This document shows, piece by piece, positions 8,791 to 15,943 of a stretch of 64,000 nt of DNA; position 1 is the stretch's first letter; every line of letters begins with the position of its first letter. The position numbers and the translations under genes are program-made. The stretch is from Bradyrhizobium sp. SK17. GTDB lineage: Bacteria > Pseudomonadota > Alphaproteobacteria > Rhizobiales > Xanthobacteraceae. The notes under the pieces were generated by a model. That model was given only the letters and a program-made list of their open reading frames with translations, made no database searches and was not told the DNA's origin. The stretch is from contig NZ_CP025113.1 of NCBI RefSeq assembly GCF_002831585.1, positions 3,673,001-3,737,000 on the forward strand. Reading direction: 5' to 3'.

Positions 8791-8814
8791 TTGTATACGA
8801 ATGATCGTATACAA
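8791..8814. promoter_or_regulatory. Perfect palindromic operator candidate between enamidase and ferredoxin reductase genes
   Basis: TTGTATACGA at 8791-8800 and TCGTATACAA at 8805-8814 are exact reverse complements separated by ATGA. Each arm itself contains the self-complementary GTATAC, so the site can also be read as two 14-base-spaced GTATAC boxes. It lies 82 bases from the amidohydrolase start and 63 from the reductase start, which fits joint repression of two divergent promoters. A MarR- or GntR-type dimer would suit it; the MarR gene at 6914 is the nearest candidate. Confidence 0.7.
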
Positions 8815-8876
8815 ACGGTCGAGCCGGTCAACGGGGTTCGAGTCCTCCGCCGCGGCACACATCAAGGGTTGGTGCG

Positions 8877-9650
8877 ATGAGCAATTTCAACCAGGAAAGC
8901 GTCCTCAGCGTCCACCATTGGACCGACACGCTGTTCTCCTTCAAGACCACGCGCAATCCGTCGTTCCGCTTCCGCAATGGCGAGTTCACCATGATCGGGC
9001 TCAAGGTCGGCGAGAAGCCGCTGCTGCGCGCCTACAGCGTCGCCAGCGCGAACTACGAGGACACCCTCGAATTCTTCTCGATCAAGGTTCCGGACGGCCC
9101 GCTGACCTCGCGGCTCCAGCACCTCAAGCAAGGCGACGAGATCATCGTCAGCCGCAAGGCCACCGGCACGCTGGTCATCGACAACCTCGAGGACGGCCGC
9201 AACCTCTATCTGGTCGGCACCGGCACCGGCCTTGCGCCGTTCCTCAGCGTGATCAAGGACCCCGAGACCTACGACCGCTTCGAGAAGGTCGTGCTGCTGC
9301 ATGGCTGCCGCCACGTCAAGGAGCTCGCTTATGGCGAGATGATCACCGAGCATCTGCCGCAGGACGAACTGATCGGCGATCTGGTGCGCGACCAGCTGAT
9401 CTATTACCCGACCGTGACGCGCGATCCGTTCCGCAACCGCGGCCGCATCACCGACCTCATCACCTCGGGCAAGCTGTTCGCCGATATCGGCCTGCCGGCG
9501 CTCGATGCCGCGCATGACCGGGTCATGATCTGCGGCTCGCCGGCGCTGGTCGCCGACACCCGCACGCTGCTGAACGGCCGCGGCTTCGTCGAGGGCAATC
9601 ACGGTGAACCCGCCCAGTTCGTGGTCGAGAAGGCGTTCGCCGAGCGCTGA
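8877..9650 (+). CDS. fpr: Ferredoxin-NADP reductase
   Basis: A 257-residue FAD enzyme of the bacterial Fpr type. It has the FAD-binding RAYSVAS motif near residue 52, the NADP-binding GTGTGLAPF near 114-122, CGSPALVADT near 220, and the usual short C-terminus ending VEKAFAER. It catalyses electron exchange between NADPH and ferredoxin or flavodoxin in the cytoplasm. It faces the enamidase gene across a perfect palindrome, suggesting coregulation; a ferredoxin-dependent 6-hydroxynicotinate reductase would need such an electron supply (inference). It could also be the ordinary housekeeping Fpr whose position here is incidental. Confidence 0.88.
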   Translation: MSNFNQESVLSVHHWTDTLFSFKTTRNPSFRFRNGEFTMIGLKVGEKPLLRAYSVASANYEDTLEFFSIKVPDGPLTSRLQHLKQGDEIIVSRKATGTLVIDNLEDGRNLYLVGTGTGLAPFLSVIKDPETYDRFEKVVLLHGCRHVKELAYGEMITEHLPQDELIGDLVRDQLIYYPTVTRDPFRNRGRITDLITSGKLFADIGLPALDAAHDRVMICGSPALVADTRTLLNGRGFVEGNHGEPAQFVVEKAFAER

Positions 9651-9672
9651 TCTTCGCGGTGGCAACCAGCCC

Positions 9673-9790
9673 CGTCATTGCGAAGCGTTCGCGGCAGAAT
9701 AGCGAACGCAATTCTGCCGCCGAAGCGACGAAGCAGTCCATCTTCCGGTACAGCCGGGAGCAATGGATTGCTTCGCGTCGTTTGCGATCA
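9673..9790. repeat. Intergenic repeat, CGTCATTGCGAGCGAAGC type, copy 1
   Basis: It begins CGTCATTGCGAAGCG, contains an internal dyad GCGGCAGAAT/ATTCTGCCGC at 9691-9720, and ends with GCAATGGATTGCTTCGCG and a degraded GCGATCACG. Copies with the same ends are at 49809-49929 and 62727-62816. It separates the convergent ferredoxin reductase and soxA genes. It codes for nothing recognisable. Confidence 0.75.
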
Positions 9791-9801
9791 CGTGGATTGA
9801 G

Positions 9802-10575
9802 CTAAGGCCTGACCGCCGGCGTCTCGATCGGCATGCCGCGCGCCCGCGTCATCAGATAGAGTTCGAGCTCGACCAGCTCGGGCGAGCCGTAGTCATAGGC
9901 CTGCGCCCGGATGCCGGTGATGCAGGCGCGCAGCCGGCGCTGCAACGATCCCAGCGACTGCCATTCCAGCCGATACAGCGGATAGCCGGTCGGCTGTCCT
10001 TGCGTGATCGCGCTGCCCGCAAGCTTCTTGTTCCAATTGTCGTCGTGGCAGTTGGCGCAGCTGAGATTGAGCTGGCCCTGCCGCTGCATGAACAGCGCGT
10101 GGCCCTTCTCGACGAAAGGCGCGAGCTCTGGATCGTCGCCGGCAGCGATCGGCATTCCCCGCGATTGTTGCGCGACGAATGCGGTCAGCGCCAACAGCTC
10201 GCGGCTCTCATAGGCGTACGGCGAGGCCTGCTGGTGATTGGCACGACAGAGGTTGATCCGGCCCTCGAGGTCGACCGGCCGTTCCAGCGTCTTCTCGAAA
10301 GCGGGATAGTGCGCCGCGACCCCTTTCATGCTGACCCGCGCATCGCTATGGCAGTCGGCACACGCCTTGTCCGCCGTGCCGGCCTTGCGTTTCCACAGCG
10401 TCTCGCCGTCGAGCACGAAGAGCATGCCGGGATTGGCGGTGTCCTCGTCCTGCATCGCCTTGGTGTCGGCGCTCATGAAGCTGTAGCCGGAACGGCGCTG
10501 GTCCAGCGGAATCTCGGTGGCAAGCGCCGCGCCCGCCATCGCCGTCAGAACTGCGATGCAGGCCGCAATCCTCAT
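9802..10575 (-). CDS. soxA: Sulfur-oxidation diheme cytochrome c SoxA
   Basis: A 257-residue periplasmic protein with a Sec signal peptide (first ~20 residues, ending ALAT). It has two CxxCH heme sites, CADCH (72-76) and CANCH (173-177), a Cys110 in the NLCRANHQQ segment, and Cys218 in LRACITGIR. The last corresponds to the cysteine persulfide heme ligand of SoxA. With SoxX it forms the SoxAX enzyme that attaches thiosulfate sulfur to the SoxY cysteine. The start overlaps the soxZ stop (ATGA); a longer frame reaching 10629 would only overlap soxZ. It is last in the seven-gene minus-strand run. Confidence 0.9.
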   Translation of the reverse strand: MRIAACIAVLTAMAGAALATEIPLDQRRSGYSFMSADTKAMQDEDTANPGMLFVLDGETLWKRKAGTADKACADCHSDARVSMKGVAAHYPAFEKTLERPVDLEGRINLCRANHQQASPYAYESRELLALTAFVAQQSRGMPIAAGDDPELAPFVEKGHALFMQRQGQLNLSCANCHDDNWNKKLAGSAITQGQPTGYPLYRLEWQSLGSLQRRLRACITGIRAQAYDYGSPELVELELYLMTRARGMPIETPAVRP

Positions 10576-10892
10576 TCGACCGCGATCGAAGCCTGCGCGG
10601 TCTCCGAAAACCCCTTGTCGCCGATCCACTCGAACTCGAACGTGCCGCTCTCGGTCACGGTGGTGAAGAAGGTGATGAACGGATTGGCGGCGATCGCCGG
10701 AAAAAGATCGGCGCGGAACACTTCGGTGCCGTTGAAGCGGCAGGTAAAGCTCGTGATGATGTCGCGCGGCACCACGTCGCCCGACGCGGTGTGTCGATAG
10801 CCGGTCTCCATGATGTGCGACATCAGCGTCTTGATCTCGATGACGTCGCCGCGCCTGGCCTTCCTCGGCACATTGATCAGGGCCGACGGCAT
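10572..10892 (-). CDS. soxZ: Sulfur-carrier complex subunit SoxZ
   Basis: A 106-residue protein without signal peptide, the normal SoxZ length, with the typical start PRKARRGDVIEIKTLMSHIMETG (read as two segments) and Ig-like C-terminal strand ESGTFEFEW. SoxZ pairs with SoxY and is exported with it. The ATG at 10892 overlaps the soxY stop, and its own stop overlaps the soxA start, so soxYZA are translationally coupled. Confidence 0.92.
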   Translation of the reverse strand: MPSALINVPRKARRGDVIEIKTLMSHIMETGYRHTASGDVVPRDIITSFTCRFNGTEVFRADLFPAIAANPFITFFTTVTESGTFEFEWIGDKGFSETAQASIAVE

Positions 10893-11353
10893 CAGATCGC
10901 CTCCTCGGTGCAGGCAGCGAGCGTCACCACGACGTCTGCGGTCGCCGACCAGAACGTGTCGTCGGACAGCCGCGCGATCGCCGTGACCTTCTGGCTGTCG
11001 GCGAGGCGGATCCGGGTCGACACCTGGGCGCGCCCGGCGCCTGGTCGAAGATAGAAATTGCCGATATTCGGCTGCGGGTTCTTCTCGTTGAAGACATGAA
11101 TGCTCTTCACATATGCGTCCGCGGTCATCGGGCTTTCGACGCTGACCGTCATCGGCACCGTGTTGCCGTTCTCGACCAGCGGCGGGATCTCGAGCTTGAC
11201 CTTGCCGGTTCGCACATTGGCTTCGCCGACGACGTTGCGGATCGCGGCCGACTGCATGGCGGGCGTCGCGTCCGCGGGGCGCACGATGACCAGCACGGCC
11301 GCACCGCCCGTGAGGCAGAGGAACGTTCGCCGGGTGTGGTCCGAATGCGCCAT
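10892..11353 (-). CDS. soxY: Sulfur-carrier protein SoxY with atypical C-terminus
   Basis: A 153-residue protein with a Tat signal (TRRTFLCLTGG, residues 8-18). SoxY carries sulfur intermediates on a cysteine at the end of a flexible C-terminal arm, classically GGCGG. Here the arm reads VTLAACTEEAI: a cysteine is kept five residues from the end, but the flanking glycines are replaced and three residues follow. The body shows the family segments FNEKNPQPNIGNFYL and STRIRLADSQKVTAIA. The gene lies three bases after soxX and overlaps soxZ. The identity is secure from fold segments and neighbours; whether the altered arm works in the usual cycle is open. Confidence 0.88.
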   Translation of the reverse strand: MAHSDHTRRTFLCLTGGAAVLVIVRPADATPAMQSAAIRNVVGEANVRTGKVKLEIPPLVENGNTVPMTVSVESPMTADAYVKSIHVFNEKNPQPNIGNFYLRPGAGRAQVSTRIRLADSQKVTAIARLSDDTFWSATADVVVTLAACTEEAI

Positions 11354-11356
11354 CGC

Positions 11357-11806
11357 TCAGTCCCGTAGTGTTTCCAGATAGGCCACGATATCCTCGATCT
11401 GCTCCGCCGACAGGATCGGCTTGCCGCGCCATGCGGCGCCGACGCGCGTCAGTCCGTCGACACGATAATAGGACGGCATGATCGTTGCCGCATCGAGACG
11501 CGATGCATCGACGAGCCGGAGCCGCAACTGTCCCTCCGACCACCGCGCGCCGCTTCCGGAAAGGTTCGGCGCGAGGTCGCCCCGGAACGCCTGCTCGGGA
11601 AATGGGCCGCTGTGGCAGAGGATGCAAGTGCTGGAACGCTCGACGATCAGCGCGCGGCCGCGGGTCGCGTCGCCCTTGGTTCCCGTCAGCGAGGCTGGAA
11701 TGGCATCGCCGATCACGGTGTAGGGCCGTAGCTGTTCGGCGCTGACGGGTGCACAGGCTGCGAATGCAGCCGCTGCGAGCAATGCGACGGGGGAGGGCCT
11801 AGCCAA
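11357..11806 (-). CDS. soxX: Sulfur-oxidation cytochrome c SoxX
   Basis: A 149-residue monoheme c-type cytochrome with a signal peptide (residues 1-23). The heme site is CILCH (61-65), and the likely distal ligand is Met110 in TIMPSYYRVDG, a typical SoxX sequence. The C-terminal helix is LSAEQIEDIVAYLETL. It partners SoxA. The start lies eight bases inside the 3' end of the flavocytochrome gene. The single-heme form and length fit SoxX of the alphaproteobacterial type. Confidence 0.88.
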   Translation of the reverse strand: MARPSPVALLAAAAFAACAPVSAEQLRPYTVIGDAIPASLTGTKGDATRGRALIVERSSTCILCHSGPFPEQAFRGDLAPNLSGSGARWSEGQLRLRLVDASRLDAATIMPSYYRVDGLTRVGAAWRGKPILSAEQIEDIVAYLETLRD

Positions 11807-13079
11807 AGGCGTCTCCCGTGATCGCCTTGAACCAGTCGGCCGCCTGATCGGCCTCGCGTTGACGTATCGTGCGGGGCGCGTCGACCGGGCTGGTGGTCAC
11901 CTCCACCTCGGCGTATTGATCTTGCTTCGGCTGATAGATGCCTTTCAGCGAGAACGCGTAGCCGGGTGCGACCGTGTTGTAGCAGGCGCCATCGAGCCGC
12001 GGCGTTTCCGGCGCCTTGCCCGCGAGTGAATTGATGATCGCGGCCGCGCAGGCACGGCCTTGCGCCGCCGCGGCGGAAGCGGATTTCGGAATCCCGCCCG
12101 CGATCGCGGCATCGCCGATGACGTGGATATTGGGCACCAGTTTCGAGGCAAAGCTGACCGGATCGATCGGGCACCAGCCGGTGTGATCGGCGGCGCCGGC
12201 GATTTCGGCGATGCGGCCGGCGCGTTGCGGCGGGATCACGTTGGCGACCGCGGCGGTGTAATTGCCGAAATCGGTGACGATCTCGTTGGTCGCCGGATTG
12301 ACCGATGTCACCCGTCCGCCTTGCGACAGCGCGATGCGCTCGATCATGCCAGGATAGAGTTCGCTCCACGCCTTCTCGAACAGCTTCTGCTGAGAGTAAG
12401 TGTCCTTGGCGTCGAGCACCAGGATCTTCGATTTCGGCTTCCTCGCCTTCAGGTAATGCGCGATCAGGCTGGCGCGCTCGTAAGGTGCGGGTGGACAGCG
12501 CAGCGGCGCGGCCGGCACCGCGATCACGACGAGGCCGCCATCATCCATCGCTTCGAGCTGCCTGCGCAGCAGCATGGTCTGCTCGCCGGCCTTCCAGGCG
12601 TGCGGCATCTTCTCGGCGGCGGCCTTGTCATAGCCGGGCAGGGCGTCGAAGTGCAGGTCGATGCCCGGGGCGAGGACGAGCCGGTCGTAGGACAGCGTCG
12701 TGCCATCAGCGAGCGCGATGCTGCGCGCCTGTGCGTCGACCTTGGTGGCCGCTTGCGCCGCGATCGTGATGCCGTCAGCCGCAACCTTGTCATAGGTGAA
12801 CTCTTGTGCGGTGAGTTCGCGCAGGCCAGCGATCACCTCATTGCTGAGCGGGCAGGCAGTGAAAATCGCGTTCGGCTCGATCAGCGTGACCTGGAGTTTT
12901 GCATCGAGTCGCCGCAGCGCGCGCGCGCAAGCGGTGCCGCCGAAGCCGCCGCCGATCACGGCGATGCGGGCTGCCGCTTGCGCCAGCGCCGGACGCGCCA
13001 GCGCTGCCGCTGCGACGGCAGCGGCGCCACGGATCACATCCCTGCGCGTCTGATGACGCGTGACGGCCATGCGCGACAA
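11799..13079 (-). CDS. Flavocytochrome c sulfide dehydrogenase flavoprotein (FccB/SoxF type)
   Basis: A 426-residue FAD protein exported by a twin-arginine signal (TRRDVIRGAA, residues 11-20). The FAD-binding RIAVIGGGFGGT lies at 38-49. Cysteines match the known plan of this family: Cys76 in FTACPLSNEVIAG (covalent FAD attachment position), Cys195 in RCPPAPYERAS and Cys366 in GACYNTV (the redox disulfide pair). It oxidises sulfide or works as SoxF, reactivating the Sox system. No separate FccA cytochrome gene is adjacent; SoxX, directly downstream, is the nearest cytochrome. Starting at the Met at 13070 is an alternative. Confidence 0.88.
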   Translation of the reverse strand: MSRMAVTRHQTRRDVIRGAAAVAAAALARPALAQAAARIAVIGGGFGGTACARALRRLDAKLQVTLIEPNAIFTACPLSNEVIAGLRELTAQEFTYDKVAADGITIAAQAATKVDAQARSIALADGTTLSYDRLVLAPGIDLHFDALPGYDKAAAEKMPHAWKAGEQTMLLRRQLEAMDDGGLVVIAVPAAPLRCPPAPYERASLIAHYLKARKPKSKILVLDAKDTYSQQKLFEKAWSELYPGMIERIALSQGGRVTSVNPATNEIVTDFGNYTAAVANVIPPQRAGRIAEIAGAADHTGWCPIDPVSFASKLVPNIHVIGDAAIAGGIPKSASAAAAQGRACAAAIINSLAGKAPETPRLDGACYNTVAPGYAFSLKGIYQPKQDQYAEVEVTTSPVDAPRTIRQREADQAADWFKAITGDAFG

Positions 13080-13127
13080 TCCGGAAAAGGGAAGCGGCGG
13101 CCACTCGGACCGCCGCCTCCGGTTTGC

Positions 13128-15329
13128 TCAGGCGAAGGAGATGTTCTGGTTGCGCAGCGGGAAGGAGCGGATGCGTTTTCCGGTTGCTGCGAAGTAGGCG
13201 TTGAGCACCGCCGGCGCAGCGACGCCGATGGTCGGCTCGCCGACGCCGCCCCAGAATCCGCCGCTCGGCACCATCACCGATTCCACCTTCGGCATCTCGT
13301 TGATGCGCATCGAGTTGTAGGTGTCGAAATTCGTCTGCTCGATGCGGCCGTCCTTCACGGTGCAGCCGCCGTAGAACAGCGCGCTGAGGCCGTAGACGAA
13401 CGAGCCCGCGATCTGCCGCTCGACTTGCGCCGGATTGACGACGTAACCCGGATCGGTGGAAGCGACGATGCGATGCACCTTGATCTTGCTGCCGTCGGTC
13501 ACCGAGATCTCGGCGGCGCCGGCAACATAGCTGCCATAGCCCATCACCTGCGCGATGCCGCGGTAGACGCCCTTTGGTGCCGGCGTGCCCCAGCCGATCT
13601 TCTCGGCCACGGCGTTGAGCACGGCGAGATGCTTGGGGTGCCTGCCCATCAGCTTGCGGCGGAATTCGAGCGGGTCCTGGCCGACGGCCTCGGCCAACTC
13701 GTCCATGAAGCATTCCATGTAGATCGCGTTGTGATTGACGTTGACGCCGCGCCAGAAGCCCGGCGGGACGTGCGGGTTGCGCATGGCATGCTCGACCAGC
13801 AGGTTCGGCACCGAATAGCCGATCGCAGCCTCGCCGGATTGGGCGACGCCCTGGAACGCGGCGGGGTCCATGCCGTTCTGCAATGCTTCCGGACGCACCG
13901 AGAACAGGATCGATTGGCCCGACAGCCGGTAGTGCAGCGCGACCAGATTGTTGTCGGCATCAAATGCGCCGGTCAGCTTGCACTGCGTGATCGGGTGATA
14001 CTTGCCGTGCTGCATGTCCTCTTCGCGCGACCACAGCAGCTTGATCGGCGTGCCCGGCATCTGCTTGGCGATCGCCACCGCCTGCCGGACATAGTCGGTC
14101 ATGCCGCGTCGGCCGAAGCCGCCGCCGAGCATCAGCTTGTGCACGTCGACCTTGTCCGCCGGTAGCCCGGAAGCTTCGAGCGCCGCCGCGAATGCGGCTT
14201 CGCCGTTCTGCGTGCCGCACCACACCTCGCATTTGTCCGGCGTGTAGAGCACGGTGGCGTTCATCGGCTCCATCGTGGCGTGGTTCTGGTAGGGATAGCT
14301 GTAGACCGCCTCGACCTTCTTGGCTGCGCTCGCGATCGCTGCCTTGGCATCGCCGTTCTGGTTGCCGACATAGGCCGGCTGCGCATTGTCGAGACCCTCG
14401 GCGAGCCACTTCGCGATCGTCTCGCTGGAGACTTTTGCGTTGTCGCCTTCATCCCAGACGATCGGCAGCGCATCCAGCGCGGTCTTGGCGTGCCACCAGG
14501 TGTCGGCGACGACGGCGACCGCGCTGTCGCCGACCGGCACCACCTTCTTGACGCCCTTCATGTTGGCGATCTTGGCTTCGTCGAAGCTCTTCACCTTGCC
14601 GCCGAACACCGGGCAATCCTTGATCGCCGCGTTCAGCATGCCAGGCAGCTTGACGTCGATGCCGTAGGTCATCTTGCCGGTGGTCTTGTCGACGGTGTCG
14701 AGCCGCTTCAGGCCCTTGCCGGCGATGGTCCAGTCCTTCGGGTCCTTCAGCTTGACGTCGGTCGGCGGCTCGAGTTTGGCGGCGGCTTCCGCGACCTTGC
14801 CGTAGCTCGTCGTCTTGCCCGACGGGGTATGGGTGATGACGCCGTTGGCGACCTTGCACTCCGCGGCCGGCACCTTCCACTCGTTGGCGGCGGCCTGGAT
14901 CAGCATCACGCGCGCGGTGGCGCCGCCCTTGCGGACATAGTCCTGCGAGGTGCGGATGCCGCGGCTGCCGCCGGTGGAGAAATCACCCCATACGCGCTTG
15001 CGGGCGACGCTCTGGCCGGGCGTCGGATATTCCGTCGTGACCTTCGACCAGTCGCATTCGAGTTCTTCGGCGACGAGCTGGGCAAGGCCGGTCAGCGTGC
15101 CCTGGCCCATCTCGGAGCGGGCGATGCGGATCACCACGGTGTCGTCGGGCCGGATCACGACCCAGGCATTGACCTCAGGCGCATTCACTTCGGGGGCGCC
15201 GTCGGCGGCGCGCACCACGGCGGGGCCGCCGAACGGCAGATCGAGGCCGAGCGCGAGACCGGCGCCGGCGGTGGCCGTGCCGATCACGAAGGCGCGGCGG
15301 TTGAGTTTCGGCATGACGTGCTGGTTCAT
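13128..15329 (-). CDS. Xanthine dehydrogenase family molybdopterin subunit (IorB-like)
   Basis: A 733-residue Moco hydroxylase large subunit with a Tat signal (LNRRAFVIGTA, about residues 8-18). It has a molybdopterin-binding body with GGGFGRRG near residue 425 and the catalytic Glu in GGVGEPT near residue 698. The size and single-polypeptide form resemble isoquinoline 1-oxidoreductase beta subunit and related periplasmic aldehyde or N-heterocycle oxidoreductases. It pairs with the 2Fe-2S subunit 10 bases upstream. The start at 15329 has an AGGAGG ribosome site. The substrate cannot be read. Nicotinate hydroxylation is tempting because of region 1, but no cytochrome domain of the NicB type is present. 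Confidence 0.85.
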   Translation of the reverse strand: MNQHVMPKLNRRAFVIGTATAGAGLALGLDLPFGGPAVVRAADGAPEVNAPEVNAWVVIRPDDTVVIRIARSEMGQGTLTGLAQLVAEELECDWSKVTTEYPTPGQSVARKRVWGDFSTGGSRGIRTSQDYVRKGGATARVMLIQAAANEWKVPAAECKVANGVITHTPSGKTTSYGKVAEAAAKLEPPTDVKLKDPKDWTIAGKGLKRLDTVDKTTGKMTYGIDVKLPGMLNAAIKDCPVFGGKVKSFDEAKIANMKGVKKVVPVGDSAVAVVADTWWHAKTALDALPIVWDEGDNAKVSSETIAKWLAEGLDNAQPAYVGNQNGDAKAAIASAAKKVEAVYSYPYQNHATMEPMNATVLYTPDKCEVWCGTQNGEAAFAAALEASGLPADKVDVHKLMLGGGFGRRGMTDYVRQAVAIAKQMPGTPIKLLWSREEDMQHGKYHPITQCKLTGAFDADNNLVALHYRLSGQSILFSVRPEALQNGMDPAAFQGVAQSGEAAIGYSVPNLLVEHAMRNPHVPPGFWRGVNVNHNAIYMECFMDELAEAVGQDPLEFRRKLMGRHPKHLAVLNAVAEKIGWGTPAPKGVYRGIAQVMGYGSYVAGAAEISVTDGSKIKVHRIVASTDPGYVVNPAQVERQIAGSFVYGLSALFYGGCTVKDGRIEQTNFDTYNSMRINEMPKVESVMVPSGGFWGGVGEPTIGVAAPAVLNAYFAATGKRIRSFPLRNQNISFA

Positions 15330-15339
15330 CACTGCCTCC

Positions 15340-15789
15340 TCACGCGTTCGCGGCAGCATGGATCGCCTCGCGCACCTGCTGGAAGGTGCCGCAGCGGCAG
15401 ATATTGGTGATGGCGTCGTTGATGTCGTCGTCGGACGGCTTCGGGTTGTCCTTCAGCAGCGCCACGACGGCCATGATCATGCCGCTCTGGCAGTAGCCGC
15501 ATTGCGGCACGTCGCTGGCGATCCAGGCGAGCTGCACCTTGTGCATCGCGCCGCCCGCCGCGAGCCCTTCGATGGTGGTGATCTCCTTGCCGGCCATTTC
15601 GCTGACCGTGACGCCGCAGGAGCGCATCGCGACCCCGTCGACATGCACGGTGCAGGCGCCGCATTGTGCAATGCCACAGCCGTATTTGGTCCCCGTCAGT
15701 CCGACATTCTCCCTGATCGCCCACAGCAGTGGCGTGTCGTCCTCGACGTCTACGTTGATCGTCTTGCCGTTGATCTTGAGGTTTGCCAT
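15340..15789 (-). CDS. 2Fe-2S subunit of molybdenum hydroxylase (IorA-like)
   Basis: A 149-residue two-cluster iron-sulfur protein. A plant-ferredoxin-type cluster uses CGIAQCGAC and a later Cys in MRSC (about residues 37-58). The second all-helical cluster uses CGYCQSGM and CRCG (about residues 98-133). This is the invariant layout of small subunits of two-subunit molybdenum hydroxylases. There is no signal peptide; such subunits are co-exported with the Tat-carrying large subunit directly downstream. It is first in the seven-gene minus-strand run to soxA. Confidence 0.9.
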   Translation of the reverse strand: MANLKINGKTINVDVEDDTPLLWAIRENVGLTGTKYGCGIAQCGACTVHVDGVAMRSCGVTVSEMAGKEITTIEGLAAGGAMHKVQLAWIASDVPQCGYCQSGMIMAVVALLKDNPKPSDDDINDAITNICRCGTFQQVREAIHAAANA

Positions 15790-15943
15790 CGCGTTCCCCT
15801 GAATGGTCCAATCCTCCGATTGGACTTCGGGGCGATGTTGGCCTTGAAGCTGGAACGGTTCAAATCAAGAATATGCGCTTGCAGCGCGGAAGAAACTTGA
15901 GGCTGTGGTGTTTGGTCGCGCCCCTGCGCGCCTCACATGCCTG

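Noticed and set aside
12060..14165. A 701-codon open frame on the plus strand
   Set aside because: It is antisense to the FccB and molybdenum hydroxylase genes. The translation is Arg/His/Asp-rich with no family motif, the usual shadow of high-GC coding DNA.
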